The notes beneath the pieces were generated by a model. The model worked only from the letters and a program-made list of their open reading frames with translations. It was not told where the DNA came from and ran no database searches. Position numbers and translations under genes: made by a program. Shown here one piece after another: positions 15,887 to 26,271 of a stretch of DNA of 64,000 bases. The first letter of the stretch is position 1, and every line of letters begins with the position of its first letter. The DNA is from Flavobacterium sp. (GTDB lineage: Bacteria > Bacteroidota > Bacteroidia > Flavobacteriales > Flavobacteriaceae): contig NZ_JANXUG010000088.1 of NCBI RefSeq assembly GCF_025352015.1, positions 37,295-101,294 on the forward strand, given 5' to 3'.

Positions 15887-18388
15887 TTATTTCTTTTTTG
15901 TTGCTGCTTTTTTCGTGGTAGCTTTTTTGGCGGCAGTTTTCTTTTCGGGTGTTTTTTTGGCAATCATCTCTTTCACTTCTTCCAAAGTCAATTTGGAGGC
16001 ATCAACATCTTTATTCAATTCAATCTTGATTTTGCCTTTTGTAATTTCTGATCTTCCCCAACGGGCTTTTTGAACCAAAATTCCCTCTGATTCCCAATTG
16101 TGAATTACCTTGTCTATATTTTTTTGTAATTTATCTTCAATAATTGATTCAATGTCTTGCTGTGATAAATTATTGAAATTATATTTTGTACTCACATTAA
16201 TGAACATGCCGTTCCATTTCAAAAAAGGACCAAACCGACCTGTTCCCTTTTGAACACCCTCACCTTTATAAACTGCAACCGGAGCATCGGCAGATTCTTT
16301 TTCATCAATCAAAACTTTTGCTCTTTCTAAATCTACATCTAATGGTTCTTCTCCTTTTGGTAAAGACACGAATACTTTTCCAAACCTGATAAAAGGACCA
16401 AACCGACCTAAACTTACTTCAACTTCTTCTCCTTTATAAGCTCCTAAAGCTTTGGGTAGTAAAAATAAATTCAACGCTTCTTCAAGCGTAATATTGCCAA
16501 TGTTTTGTTCTGGTCGTAAACTAGCAAATTTCTTTTCTTCATCATCGGCCTCTCCAATTTGAGCCATTGGACCAAATTTTCCTAACCGAACTATAACTTG
16601 TTTTCCTGTTTTTGGGTCCTTGCCCAATATTCTTTCGCCGCTTTCTCTTTCGGCGGTGTCTTGAACCAGAATTACATTGGGATGAAATTTATCGTAGAAC
16701 TCTTGCATCATCTTTGCCCAATCGATATTTCCTTCGGCGATTTCATCAAAATCTTGCTCTACTTTCGCGGTGAAATTATAATCTAAAATCGCTGCAAAGT
16801 TCTTTACCAAAAAGTCGTTTACAATCGTTCCAATATCTGTTGGAACCAACTTTCCTTTATCCGAACCTGTCATTTCTGTTAAAACTTGGCTTTTAACTTC
16901 ACCAGCTTTTAATACAAATTGGTTATATTTTCGTTCTAAGCCTTCAAAGCTTCCTTTTTCAACATAGGTTCTTGCAATAATGGTTGAAATAGTTGGCGCA
17001 TAAGTTGATGGTCTACCAATGCCTAATTCTTCGAGTTTTTTTACCAATGCGGCTTCGGTGTAGCGGCTTGGTGCTTGGGTAAATCGTTCTTTGGCTACTA
17101 TTTGCTGATTGGCTAGTCTTTCATTTACTTTTAAGGCTGGCAACATGCCTTCTTGTTCTTCATCGTCATCGTCATTGCCTTCGAGATATACTTTTAAGAA
17201 TCCTTCAAACTTGATTACTTCGCCTGATGCCTGAAAAATTTGGTTGTGATTATTAGCTTCAATCTTAACATTTGTTCTTTCCAATTCAGCATCACTCATT
17301 TGTGACGCTAATGTTCTTTTCCAAATCAAATCGTATAAACGTGCTTGGTCTCTTTCTACATTCACGGTGTGACGCGACATATCGGTTGGGCGAATGGCTT
17401 CGTGGGCTTCCTGCGCACCTTTGCTTTTAGAAGTAAAAGTTCTTGGTTTTGAGAATTGACTTCCGTAAGATTTTGTGATTTCGGCTTGTGCCGCGGCAAT
17501 TGCTTCTTTTGAAAGATTCACGCTGTCCGTTCTCATATAAGTAATCAAACCAGCTTCGTATAAACGCTGTGCGATTTGCATCGTGATTCCTACGGGTAAA
17601 TATAATTTACGAGCCGCTTCCTGTTGTAACGTTGACGTTGTAAATGGTGCAGCCGGTGATTTCTTGGTGGGTTTGGTTTCTAAATCGGCTACTTTATAGC
17701 TGGAGCCGATGTTGTAATTAAGAAAATCTTCAGCTTCTTTTTTGGTGGCGAAGTTTTTTGGCAATTTGGCTTTGACTACTTTTCCGGCTTCGTTGGTAAA
17801 TTCAGCGGTTACCGAATAAGAAGCAACTGGTTTGAAATCCTGTATTTCCCTTTCTCTTTCAACAATCAAACGCACGGAAACCGATTGCACACGTCCTGCA
17901 GATAAACCGCCTTTTACTTTTTTCCATAAAACAGGAGAAAGTTCATATCCAACCAATCTGTCTAAAACCCTTCGTGCTTGTTGGGCATTAACTAAATTAT
18001 AATCTATTTCTCTAGGATTATCAATAGCTTTTAGGATGGCATTTTTGGTGATTTCGTGGAAAACAATTCTTTTGGTTTTGTTTTTGTCTAATTTTAATTC
18101 TTCGGATAAATGCCATGAAATAGCTTCTCCTTCGCGATCCTCATCGGAAGCTAACCAAACCATTTCGGCATTTTTGGCTAATCCTTTTAGTTTGGCAACC
18201 AAAGCTTTTTTATCGGCAGAGACTTCGTATTTGGGTTTAAAACCATTTAAGACATCTACTCCTATTTCTTTAGAAGGCAAGTCGGCTATGTGCCCGTAGC
18301 TTGACTCTACTTGGTAATCGCTTCCTAAAAATTTCTCGATGGTTTTTGCCTTTGCTGGTGACTCTACGATAACTAAATTCTTTGCCAT
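15887..18388 (-). CDS. topA: DNA topoisomerase I
   Basis: 833 residues of a type IA topoisomerase. The N-terminal Toprim domain shows NLVIVESPAKAKTIEKFLG and SDEDREGEAISWHL; the active-site region is LITYMRTDSVNLS with the catalytic Tyr. The C-terminal third holds topoisomerase zinc-ribbon-like repeats without the cysteines (GRFGPFIRFGKVF, GRFGPFLKWNGMF) and ends in an alanine/lysine-rich basic tail (KKTAAKKATTKKAATKKK) likely to bind DNA nonspecifically. It relaxes negative supercoils. It is divergent from miaB across a 327-bp region. Confidence 0.96.
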   Translation of the reverse strand: MAKNLVIVESPAKAKTIEKFLGSDYQVESSYGHIADLPSKEIGVDVLNGFKPKYEVSADKKALVAKLKGLAKNAEMVWLASDEDREGEAISWHLSEELKLDKNKTKRIVFHEITKNAILKAIDNPREIDYNLVNAQQARRVLDRLVGYELSPVLWKKVKGGLSAGRVQSVSVRLIVEREREIQDFKPVASYSVTAEFTNEAGKVVKAKLPKNFATKKEAEDFLNYNIGSSYKVADLETKPTKKSPAAPFTTSTLQQEAARKLYLPVGITMQIAQRLYEAGLITYMRTDSVNLSKEAIAAAQAEITKSYGSQFSKPRTFTSKSKGAQEAHEAIRPTDMSRHTVNVERDQARLYDLIWKRTLASQMSDAELERTNVKIEANNHNQIFQASGEVIKFEGFLKVYLEGNDDDDEEQEGMLPALKVNERLANQQIVAKERFTQAPSRYTEAALVKKLEELGIGRPSTYAPTISTIIARTYVEKGSFEGLERKYNQFVLKAGEVKSQVLTEMTGSDKGKLVPTDIGTIVNDFLVKNFAAILDYNFTAKVEQDFDEIAEGNIDWAKMMQEFYDKFHPNVILVQDTAERESGERILGKDPKTGKQVIVRLGKFGPMAQIGEADDEEKKFASLRPEQNIGNITLEEALNLFLLPKALGAYKGEEVEVSLGRFGPFIRFGKVFVSLPKGEEPLDVDLERAKVLIDEKESADAPVAVYKGEGVQKGTGRFGPFLKWNGMFINVSTKYNFNNLSQQDIESIIEDKLQKNIDKVIHNWESEGILVQKARWGRSEITKGKIKIELNKDVDASKLTLEEVKEMIAKKTPEKKTAAKKATTKKAATKKK

Positions 18389-18510
18389 ACTCCGATTGTT
18401 TATGTCGGCAAAAGTACTAGTTTTTTTTAAAAAACCGTTTTATTGCATTTTTTTCACGATGATTGACTCATTTTAATATCCAACTCTGATACAAAAGACT
18501 ACAACTCACT

Positions 18511-18553
18511 AGCCCCGATTGCAGCGGTTACCATGTAACGCGGAAAGCGGGAA
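18511..18553 (+). repeat. Dispersed hairpin repeat, copy B
   Basis: It begins AGCCCCGAT and ends AGCGGGAA, as copy A does at 8236-8279, with a 26-nt centre that forms GTTAC-CAT-GTAAC. It lies between the divergent topA and miaB genes. Apart from this element and the miaB promoter/leader, the 18389-18715 gap shows nothing recognisable. Confidence 0.65.
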
Positions 18554-18640
18554 CTCGGATTCCAAATATGCTCTTACCAATCGCTCTAAAACTTTTATTA
18601 AACCGCTACTGCCATCCTGTCAGATTTTATAATTTAGTAT

Positions 18641-18648
18641 TATCTTTG
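18641..18648 (+). promoter_or_regulatory. Bacteroidota -7 promoter element for miaB
   Basis: TATCTTTG fits TAnnTTTG and lies 68 nt upstream of the miaB ATG, predicting a leader of about 60 nt that includes the palindrome at 18692-18713. No clear -33 TTG is seen. Confidence 0.5.
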
Positions 18649-18691
18649 TTGCCCCGATGAATCGGAAATGATAATGAAGAACATTATATAA

Positions 18692-18715
18692 GATACTGAA
18701 ATAAATTCAGCATAA
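18692..18715 (+). promoter_or_regulatory. Start-codon-proximal palindrome before miaB (two-arm version)
   Basis: GATACTGAAA, then TAAA, then TTCAGCAT, then AA, then the miaB ATG. The arms ATACTGAA and TTCAGCAT pair over 8 bp with one G-U-type position. The same module precedes rpe, the TonB receptor gene and the HMA gene, where a further upstream arm is also present; here I cannot find that first arm inside the predicted leader. Confidence 0.6.
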
Positions 18716-20164
18716 ATGGAAAAGGAAATTAATGAGCAAAAGCAAGGTAGCAGTCTTGTTTTGGAGCCTAAAAAAGAAAATACCAAAAAACTATTTATAG
18801 AAAGTTATGGCTGCGCGATGAATTTTTCGGACAGTGAAGTAGTCGCTTCTATATTAACCAACCAAGGATATAATACAACAACTGTATTGGAAGAAGCCGA
18901 TCTGGTTTTAGTAAATACCTGTTCCATTCGGGACAAAGCAGAGCAAACGGTGCGAAAGCGCTTGGAAAAATACAATGCGGTAAAACGAGAAGTGAATCCG
19001 AATATGAAAGTGGGCGTTCTGGGTTGTATGGCGGAACGGTTGAAAGAAAAATTTCTGGACGAAGAAAAAATTGTCGATATGGTTGTTGGACCTGACTCCT
19101 ACAAGGATTTACCCAACTTATTGCAGGAAGTTGAACAAGGCAGAGATGCCATCAATGTAATTTTATCGAAAGAAGAAACTTATGGTGATATTTCCCCCGT
19201 GCGACTGATGAGCAATGGTGTGACCGCTTTAGTATCGATTACACGCGGATGCGATAATATGTGTACGTTTTGTGTGGTGCCTTTTACCCGCGGACGTGAA
19301 CGCAGTCGTGAACCGCAAAGCATACTTTCGGAAATTAAAGATTTATGGAACAATGGCTTTAAAGAAGTAACGCTTTTGGGTCAGAATGTAGATAGTTATC
19401 TTTGGTATGGTGGTGGTTTGAAAAAAGATTTTGAAAAGGCTACTGAAATACAACAAGCTTCAGCGGTTGGATTTGACCAATTGTTGGAAATGACGGCGGT
19501 TCAATTCCCGAAGATGCGGATTCGTTTTTCGACTTCCAATCCGCAGGATATGCATGAAGAAGTATTGCATATAATTGCCAAATATCCTAATGTGTGCAAA
19601 CATGTTCACTTGCCTGTTCAAAGCGGAAGCGACAGAATTTTAAAGGAAATGAATCGTTTGCACACAAGAGCAGAATATTTATATCTGATTAACAAAATAC
19701 ATCAAATTATCCCCGAAGTTAGCGTTACACAAGACATGATTGCCGGTTTTCCTACAGAAACAGAAACAGATCATCAAGACACTTTAAGTTTAATGGAAGC
19801 AGTGAAATATGGTTTTGGATATATGTATTCGTATTCAGAACGCCCAGGAACATTAGCAGGAAGAAAAATGAAAGATGATGTAACCGAAGAAACCAAATTA
19901 CGAAGGTTACAAGAAATAGTAGACTTACAACGGATGCACAGCGGTATCAGAACAAAAGAATTTGTTGGCAAAACCGTAGAAGTTTTAGTAGAAAAAGTTT
20001 CTAAAAAATCAGACAATGATTTATCAGGACGCAATTCACAAAGCTTTGTGGTGGTGTTTCCAAGAGAGCACTATAAGATTGGGGATTTTGTAAATGTAAA
20101 AATTACCAGTTGCACCAGCGGCACTTTGATTGGGACTGCAGTTGGGTATAGTGAAATGAATTAA
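18716..20164 (+). CDS. miaB: tRNA-2-methylthio-N6-dimethylallyladenosine synthase MiaB
   Basis: 482 residues of a methylthiotransferase. The N-terminal UPF0004 domain carries the auxiliary-cluster cysteines Cys33 (ESYGCAMNFSDSE), Cys69 (VNTCSIR) and Cys104 (LGCMAERLK). The radical-SAM motif CDNMCTFC gives Cys179, Cys183 and Cys186, and a C-terminal TRAM-like domain ends the protein. It adds a methylthio group to i6A37 of tRNAs reading UNN codons. The gene opens a plus-strand run to groEL. Confidence 0.96.
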   Translation: MEKEINEQKQGSSLVLEPKKENTKKLFIESYGCAMNFSDSEVVASILTNQGYNTTTVLEEADLVLVNTCSIRDKAEQTVRKRLEKYNAVKREVNPNMKVGVLGCMAERLKEKFLDEEKIVDMVVGPDSYKDLPNLLQEVEQGRDAINVILSKEETYGDISPVRLMSNGVTALVSITRGCDNMCTFCVVPFTRGRERSREPQSILSEIKDLWNNGFKEVTLLGQNVDSYLWYGGGLKKDFEKATEIQQASAVGFDQLLEMTAVQFPKMRIRFSTSNPQDMHEEVLHIIAKYPNVCKHVHLPVQSGSDRILKEMNRLHTRAEYLYLINKIHQIIPEVSVTQDMIAGFPTETETDHQDTLSLMEAVKYGFGYMYSYSERPGTLAGRKMKDDVTEETKLRRLQEIVDLQRMHSGIRTKEFVGKTVEVLVEKVSKKSDNDLSGRNSQSFVVVFPREHYKIGDFVNVKITSCTSGTLIGTAVGYSEMN

Positions 20165-20183
20165 AACAATGAATAATATATAG

Positions 20184-20224
20184 TGGATAATTAATAATTT
20201 CAAAAATTAGGAATTAATTATCCA
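20184..20224. repeat. Perfect 12-bp inverted repeat upstream of the sigma-54 activator gene
   Basis: TGGATAATTAAT at 20184-20195 and ATTAATTATCCA at 20213-20224 are perfect complements around a 17-nt AT-rich loop. A further AATTG/CAATT pair follows just before the start codon. It may be an operator, an mRNA hairpin after miaB, or an AT-rich repeat; there is no T-run typical of a terminator. Confidence 0.6.
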
Positions 20225-20254
20225 TTATTAATTGTCAATTATCAATTGAATAAA

Positions 20255-21517
20255 ATGGAAACAGTTCAAAACATAAAACAACGATTTGAGATTATTGGGA
20301 ATGATCCAAAACTAAATCGTGCCATAGAAAAAGCAATACAAGTAGCTCCTACCGATATTTCGGTGTTGGTGGTGGGTGAAAGTGGTGTTGGTAAAGAAAG
20401 TATTCCCAGAATTATACATTCGCTTTCGCATAGAAAACACGGAAAATATATAGCTGTAAACTGTGGTGCTATTCCAGAAGGAACTATTGACAGTGAGCTT
20501 TTTGGGCATGAAAAAGGTTCCTTTACTGGTGCCAATAATGCTCGTGAGGGTTATTTTGAAGTCGCCGATGGCGGAACAATTTTTCTGGATGAAGTAGGCG
20601 AATTGCCTTTAACAACGCAAGTGCGTTTGCTGCGTGTGTTGGAAAATGGCGAATTTATCAAAGTTGGTTCCTCTCAAGTTCAAAAAACGAATGTTAGAAT
20701 TGTGGCAGCCACCAATGTCAACATGTTTGACGCTATCGAAAAAGGAAAATTTCGCGAAGATTTGTACTACCGTTTAAGTACGGTTGATATTCCTTTGCCG
20801 CCCTTGCGTGACCGGAAAGAGGACATTCATTTATTATTTAGAAAATTTGCAGCCGATTTTGCTCACAAATACAAAATGCCAGCCATAAAATTGAGCGATA
20901 GTGCCGTTTCTTTTTTACAAAAATACCGCTGGAGTGGCAATATTAGACAGTTGCGAAATGTAGCGGAACAGATTTCGGTTTTAGAAACCAATAGAGAAAT
21001 TTCATTACTTACCTTGCAATCCTATCTTCCTATCGAAGGAACTAATCTACCATCGGTGATTGGCGGAAAAAAATCGGAAAATGACTTTTCTACCGAAAGA
21101 GATATTTTATACAAAGTATTATTTGACATGAAAAATGATTTGCACGATTTGAAAAAATTAACCTTTGAACTGATGCAAAACGGAAGTTCGAAAGTGCAGG
21201 AAATGAATAAGAATTTGATTCAAAAAGTCTTTGACCAAAAAGAAGAAAGTGTTTCGAGTTTTGGAGAAGAGGGAAGAATAAGCAACATGGCTCCGCAAAA
21301 TGAGGTAGATCAAGAGGAATTTGAAGACGATGATGATGCTAATTACTTAGTGGCAGAAACCATTGAAGAAGAAGAAACTTTGAAATTAGAACAACGAGAG
21401 ATTGAACTTATCAAAAAATCATTGTTGCGCCATAAAGGCAAACGAAAAGCCGCTGCCGATGAATTAGGCATCTCTGAAAGAACACTCTATCGCAAAATTA
21501 AGCAGTATGACTTATAA
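20255..21517 (+). CDS. Sigma-54-interacting AAA+ transcriptional activator
   Basis: About 420 residues. The AAA+ domain begins almost at the N-terminus: Walker A GESGVGKE, the sigma-54 contact loop GSFTGA (Ser for the usual Ala of GAFTGA), Walker B GGTIFLDEVGELP and the arginine-finger region REDLYYRL. An acidic linker (about residues 310-370) leads to a C-terminal Fis-type helix-turn-helix (RKAAADELGISERTLYRKI). There is no receiver or other sensor domain, so control must come from expression or a partner. The ORF track uses TTG 20246; ATG 20255 is preferred. It lies downstream of miaB after an inverted repeat. Confidence 0.92.
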   Translation: METVQNIKQRFEIIGNDPKLNRAIEKAIQVAPTDISVLVVGESGVGKESIPRIIHSLSHRKHGKYIAVNCGAIPEGTIDSELFGHEKGSFTGANNAREGYFEVADGGTIFLDEVGELPLTTQVRLLRVLENGEFIKVGSSQVQKTNVRIVAATNVNMFDAIEKGKFREDLYYRLSTVDIPLPPLRDRKEDIHLLFRKFAADFAHKYKMPAIKLSDSAVSFLQKYRWSGNIRQLRNVAEQISVLETNREISLLTLQSYLPIEGTNLPSVIGGKKSENDFSTERDILYKVLFDMKNDLHDLKKLTFELMQNGSSKVQEMNKNLIQKVFDQKEESVSSFGEEGRISNMAPQNEVDQEEFEDDDDANYLVAETIEEEETLKLEQREIELIKKSLLRHKGKRKAAADELGISERTLYRKIKQYDL

Positions 21518-21605
21518 AAATTTTACATTTTACTATTTGATACTACTGATGATTCGCTTCCTTAATTGAAAATAAATAATTACTTTAGCGGCTTTAATTG
21601 TTACC

Positions 21606-22109
21606 ATGAAATCTTTTAAATTATTAACTTTTTTAATTCTAGCCTTTATTGTTAACAGTTGTTCTGTGTATAACTTTACTGGAACGGGGAAAATTGACGC
21701 AAAGACCTTTCAGGTTAATTATTTTCAAAATAATTCTGCACTCATCGAACCAGGAATAGACAGAATTTTTACTATCAAACTTCAAGAACTTATACAAAAT
21801 CAAACCAATCTGAATCTAACAAATTCCAATGGTGATTTATTATATGAAGGCGAAATTGTGGATTATAGAATAGCTCCAATGACAGCCACAGCTGATCAGA
21901 AAGCCGCTCAAAGCAGGTTGTCGATTACGGTGAATGTTCGATTTAGTAAAAAAAATAAAGAAACCGATAATTTTGAAAAAAAGTTTTCATTCTTTCATGA
22001 TTATGATGGTTCTACACAATTAGTTGGATCAAAACTGACAGAAGCTTTAGACGATATTTTTGAAAGAATTACACAAGATATATTCAACGAATCGTTAGCT
22101 AAATGGTAA
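21606..22109 (+). CDS. lptE: LptE family LPS-assembly lipoprotein
   Basis: 167 residues with a lipoprotein signal (lipobox VNSC, Cys19) and the body expected of Bacteroidota LptE: SVYNFTGTG at the mature N-terminus, RIFTIKLQELIQNQTNLNL, then YEGEIVDYRIAP. LptE is the outer-membrane lipoprotein that plugs LptD during LPS insertion. The position between the sigma-54 activator and the TPR-like gene/secG matches what I know as a conserved Flavobacteriia order. lptC is in a different operon near 43 kb. Confidence 0.85.
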   Translation: MKSFKLLTFLILAFIVNSCSVYNFTGTGKIDAKTFQVNYFQNNSALIEPGIDRIFTIKLQELIQNQTNLNLTNSNGDLLYEGEIVDYRIAPMTATADQKAAQSRLSITVNVRFSKKNKETDNFEKKFSFFHDYDGSTQLVGSKLTEALDDIFERITQDIFNESLAKW

Positions 22110-22177
22110 ATCAATACCAATTTCTAAACTAAATAATGCAAATTAGAAAAAAGCGCAAAGCGTAAATCTCAATACAT

Positions 22178-22996
22178 TTGAACTTAACAGATTACACATA
22201 CTTACTCAATAAACCCGATGCAATCAATGACAAGCATGCACAAAAATTGGAAAATGTTTTGAATGTTTTTCCTTATTTTCAAAGCGCACGTGTGTTGAAA
22301 TTAAAACATCTGTACAATCAAGATAGTTTTAATTATAATTTTGCTTTAAAAGTTTCAGCCGCTTACACTACTGACAGAAGCGTTTTATTTGATTTTATTA
22401 CTTCTGACTCCTTTGTAGCTATCCAAAAAGGTTTGTACGAAAAAAAACTAGAAGAATTAATGAATATGAGTGTTATAGCAAGCGAACATCTTATTGTTGC
22501 GCCCAAACAACCCATTATTGATGCGGTAGAACAATCTATTTTGACTTCAATCAAATCCGCTGCCACAAACGATGAGCAAAAAGTAGCCGAGAAACTGGCT
22601 TTAGGCAAACCTTTAGAATTTTCTAGAAATGAAAAACATTCTTTTCAGGAATGGTTGCAATTGTCAAGGTTCAAACCAATTGTCAGAGTAGAAAACGATG
22701 CTACTGTAGATGAAGAAAAGAAGAAAAAATCAGCTATAATCGACAAATTTATTGAAAACAATCCAAAGATAACTCCCATAGCTAAAGACACTATAAATCT
22801 GCCAATAGAAAACATTCCCAACGACACATCTACCTTAATGACCGAAACTTTGGCAAGAGTTTATTTAGAACAAAAAAAATATTCAAAAGCAATGCAAGCC
22901 TACGAAATATTAATTTTGAAATATCCAGAAAAAAGTAGTTTCTTTGCAGACCGAATTTCGGATATTAAAATTTTACAACAAAATAATAATTTATAA
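22178..22996 (+). CDS. Uncharacterised protein with C-terminal TPR-like repeat
   Basis: 272 residues with no signal peptide. The N-terminal ~100 residues are helical (LTDYTYLLNKPDAIN, then LENVLNVFPYFQSARVLKL); the C-terminus has a TPR-like pair of helices (ETLARVYLEQKKYSKAMQAYEIL). The start is TTG at 22178; no in-frame ATG lies nearby. It ends 2 nt before the secG ATG, so the two are surely co-transcribed. The link to lptE and secG suggests an envelope biogenesis role, but that is inference by position. Confidence 0.7.
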   Translation: MNLTDYTYLLNKPDAINDKHAQKLENVLNVFPYFQSARVLKLKHLYNQDSFNYNFALKVSAAYTTDRSVLFDFITSDSFVAIQKGLYEKKLEELMNMSVIASEHLIVAPKQPIIDAVEQSILTSIKSAATNDEQKVAEKLALGKPLEFSRNEKHSFQEWLQLSRFKPIVRVENDATVDEEKKKKSAIIDKFIENNPKITPIAKDTINLPIENIPNDTSTLMTETLARVYLEQKKYSKAMQAYEILILKYPEKSSFFADRISDIKILQQNNNL

Positions 22997-22998
22997 CA

Positions 22999-23331
22999 AT
23001 GACTAATTTTACAGTTTTTTTAGTTTTAATAACAATTGTTTGCTTTTTATTGATCATCGTAATTATGGTTCAAAACCCTAAAGGTGGAGGTCTGTCGTCG
23101 TCATTAGGTGGCTCAACACAAATGGGTGGCGTTCAAAAAACAACTGACTTTTTAGATAAAAGCACTTGGACTTTGGCAACCATATTAATAGTTTTAATAC
23201 TATTATCTAGCTTAAGTTTCCCCGGGATAATGGGCAATACTGATTCTAAAATCATTGATAAAAAAGAAACAGTTGCACCAAAAACCACAACTACCACTCC
23301 GGCAAAACCCGTTGAAACTCCAAAAAAATAA
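22999..23331 (+). CDS. secG: Preprotein translocase subunit SecG
   Basis: 110 residues with two transmembrane helices (about 4-23 and 55-73) joined by the conserved loop QNPKGGGLSSSLGGSTQMGG, which identifies SecG. SecG assists SecYEG-mediated export. A Thr/Pro/Lys-rich C-terminal tail (KTTTTTPAKPVETPKK) extends beyond the usual bacterial length. It follows the TPR-like gene by 2 nt and ends at a strong terminator. Confidence 0.93.
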   Translation: MTNFTVFLVLITIVCFLLIIVIMVQNPKGGGLSSSLGGSTQMGGVQKTTDFLDKSTWTLATILIVLILLSSLSFPGIMGNTDSKIIDKKETVAPKTTTTTPAKPVETPKK

Positions 23332-23352
23332 TTTTTGTCAAAAAGAAATATC

Positions 23353-23384
23353 ATGCCAGCATAATCAAGCTGGCATTTTTTTTA
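23353..23384 (+). terminator. Intrinsic terminator after secG
   Basis: ATGCCAGC and GCTGGCAT form a perfect 8-bp stem around ATAATCAA, followed by a run of T. It separates the lptE-secG unit from groES-groEL. Confidence 0.85.
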
Positions 23385-23471
23385 GACTGAAAATTTGTCA
23401 GCAAATAGCTGAATGGTATAATTTCTGAAAAACAATTTAACAATTATTAAATTTAATAAAATCATACTATT

Positions 23472-23747
23472 ATGGCATTAAACATTAAACCGCTTTCGGA
23501 CAGAGTTATTGTGGAACCTGCAGCGGCAGAAACACAAACGGCATCTGGAATTATTATACCCGATACCGCAAAAGAAAAACCTCAAAAAGGAACTGTTGTT
23601 GCAGTTGGAAAAGGAAAAAAAGACGAACCAATGACTGTTAAAATTGGAGATTCTGTATTGTATGGAAAATACGCTGGAACCGATTTAAAATTTGACGGCA
23701 AAGATTATCTCATCATGCGTGAAGAAGATATTCTTGCGATTATCTAA
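23472..23747 (+). CDS. groES: Co-chaperonin GroES
   Basis: 91 residues. It has the GroES beta-barrel signatures [11 protein letters not shown] at the N-terminus, the mobile loop [16 protein letters not shown] that binds GroEL, and [13 protein letters not shown] near the C-terminus. It caps the GroEL cavity. groEL starts 49 bp downstream; the pair forms the usual operon. No CIRCE-like inverted repeat is visible upstream, so HrcA control is not indicated. Confidence 0.97.
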   Translation: MALNIKPLSDRVIVEPAAAETQTASGIIIPDTAKEKPQKGTVVAVGKGKKDEPMTVKIGDSVLYGKYAGTDLKFDGKDYLIMREEDILAII

Positions 23748-23772
23748 TTAAGTATCAAGATTTGAGTATTAA

Positions 23773-25428
<1,656 letters not shown>

Positions 25429-25449
25429 TCTAATTAGTTTTTTTTAATA

Positions 25450-25479
25450 AACGTCCCGAAATTTTCGGGACGTTTTTTT
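25450..25479. terminator. Bidirectional terminator between groEL and the DedA gene
   Basis: AACGTCCCGAAA and TTTCGGGACGTT form a near-perfect palindromic stem with a T-run on the plus side and an A-run on the other. The DedA gene's stop codon overlaps its edge at 25478. Confidence 0.85.
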
Positions 25480-26161
25480 ATTCCTCTACTTTAGGTGTTT
25501 TCTTGATCATTTTTAAAAAAACTGGTAGCGTAGAAATTAGTATAATGCCAATAACAATCTTTTCTATATGATGCTTCAAATCAATATGAAACTTATCTAA
25601 AAACATTCCATACAAGTAATGCCCTGAAAAAATCAAAACAAATGACCATAGAAACGAACTTACAATATTGTAAAACATAAACTTCTTTTTATCCATGGTA
25701 ACAATTCCGGCTACGATTGGCGCAAAAGTTCTTAAAATTGGTATGAAACGTGCAAAGATTATTGCTTTCCCACCAAATCTTTCGAAGAAATCTTTAGACT
25801 GAATTAGGTATTTTTTCTTAAACAAAAAGCTATCCTCTTTTTTATATAAATAATAACCACTTTTGGAACCAAACCAGTAACCCACCATGTTTCCTAATAT
25901 ACCGGCTATAGCAATTAATGTAGACAATAGCGTGACATTAATCATATCACTTTCAATAAAAGAAAAATTTTCTATTAAATCTCGACTGTAAATTCCTGAC
26001 AAGAAAAGTAAACTATCACCAGGCAAAAAGAATCCAGCAAACAAACCTGTTTCAGCAAATACAATAAATAACACTATCCACAAACCCAATTTAATACCGC
26101 CAATAGTAAGCGTTATGTAAAACTCGGGGTTTAATAATTGCATCCAGTCAAAACTACTCAT
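25478..26161 (-). CDS. DedA family membrane protein
   Basis: 227 residues with several transmembrane segments and the DedA/VTT signatures: FAETGLFAGFFLPGDSLLFLSG near residues 35-56, FFERFGGKAIIFARFIPILRTFAPIVAG near 125-155, with the conserved Arg and Pro in a re-entrant region. DedA proteins are implicated in lipid-carrier flipping (undecaprenyl phosphate, phosphatidylethanolamine) and membrane homeostasis. It is convergent with groEL. The exact substrate is not visible. Confidence 0.9.
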   Translation of the reverse strand: MSSFDWMQLLNPEFYITLTIGGIKLGLWIVLFIVFAETGLFAGFFLPGDSLLFLSGIYSRDLIENFSFIESDMINVTLLSTLIAIAGILGNMVGYWFGSKSGYYLYKKEDSFLFKKKYLIQSKDFFERFGGKAIIFARFIPILRTFAPIVAGIVTMDKKKFMFYNIVSSFLWSFVLIFSGHYLYGMFLDKFHIDLKHHIEKIVIGIILISTLPVFLKMIKKTPKVEE

Positions 26162-26271
26162 AGAGCATAAATTAAATTGAGCGTGAATTTAGTGATATTT
26201 TATGATTTACGCCGTTACTGTTTGAAGTATTTTGCTTTTAAAAAACTTTCCAAAAAATTACCCTTTCAAAA

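Noticed and set aside
23385-23471. CIRCE operator before groES
   Set aside because: No 9-bp TTAGCACTC-type inverted repeat is present.
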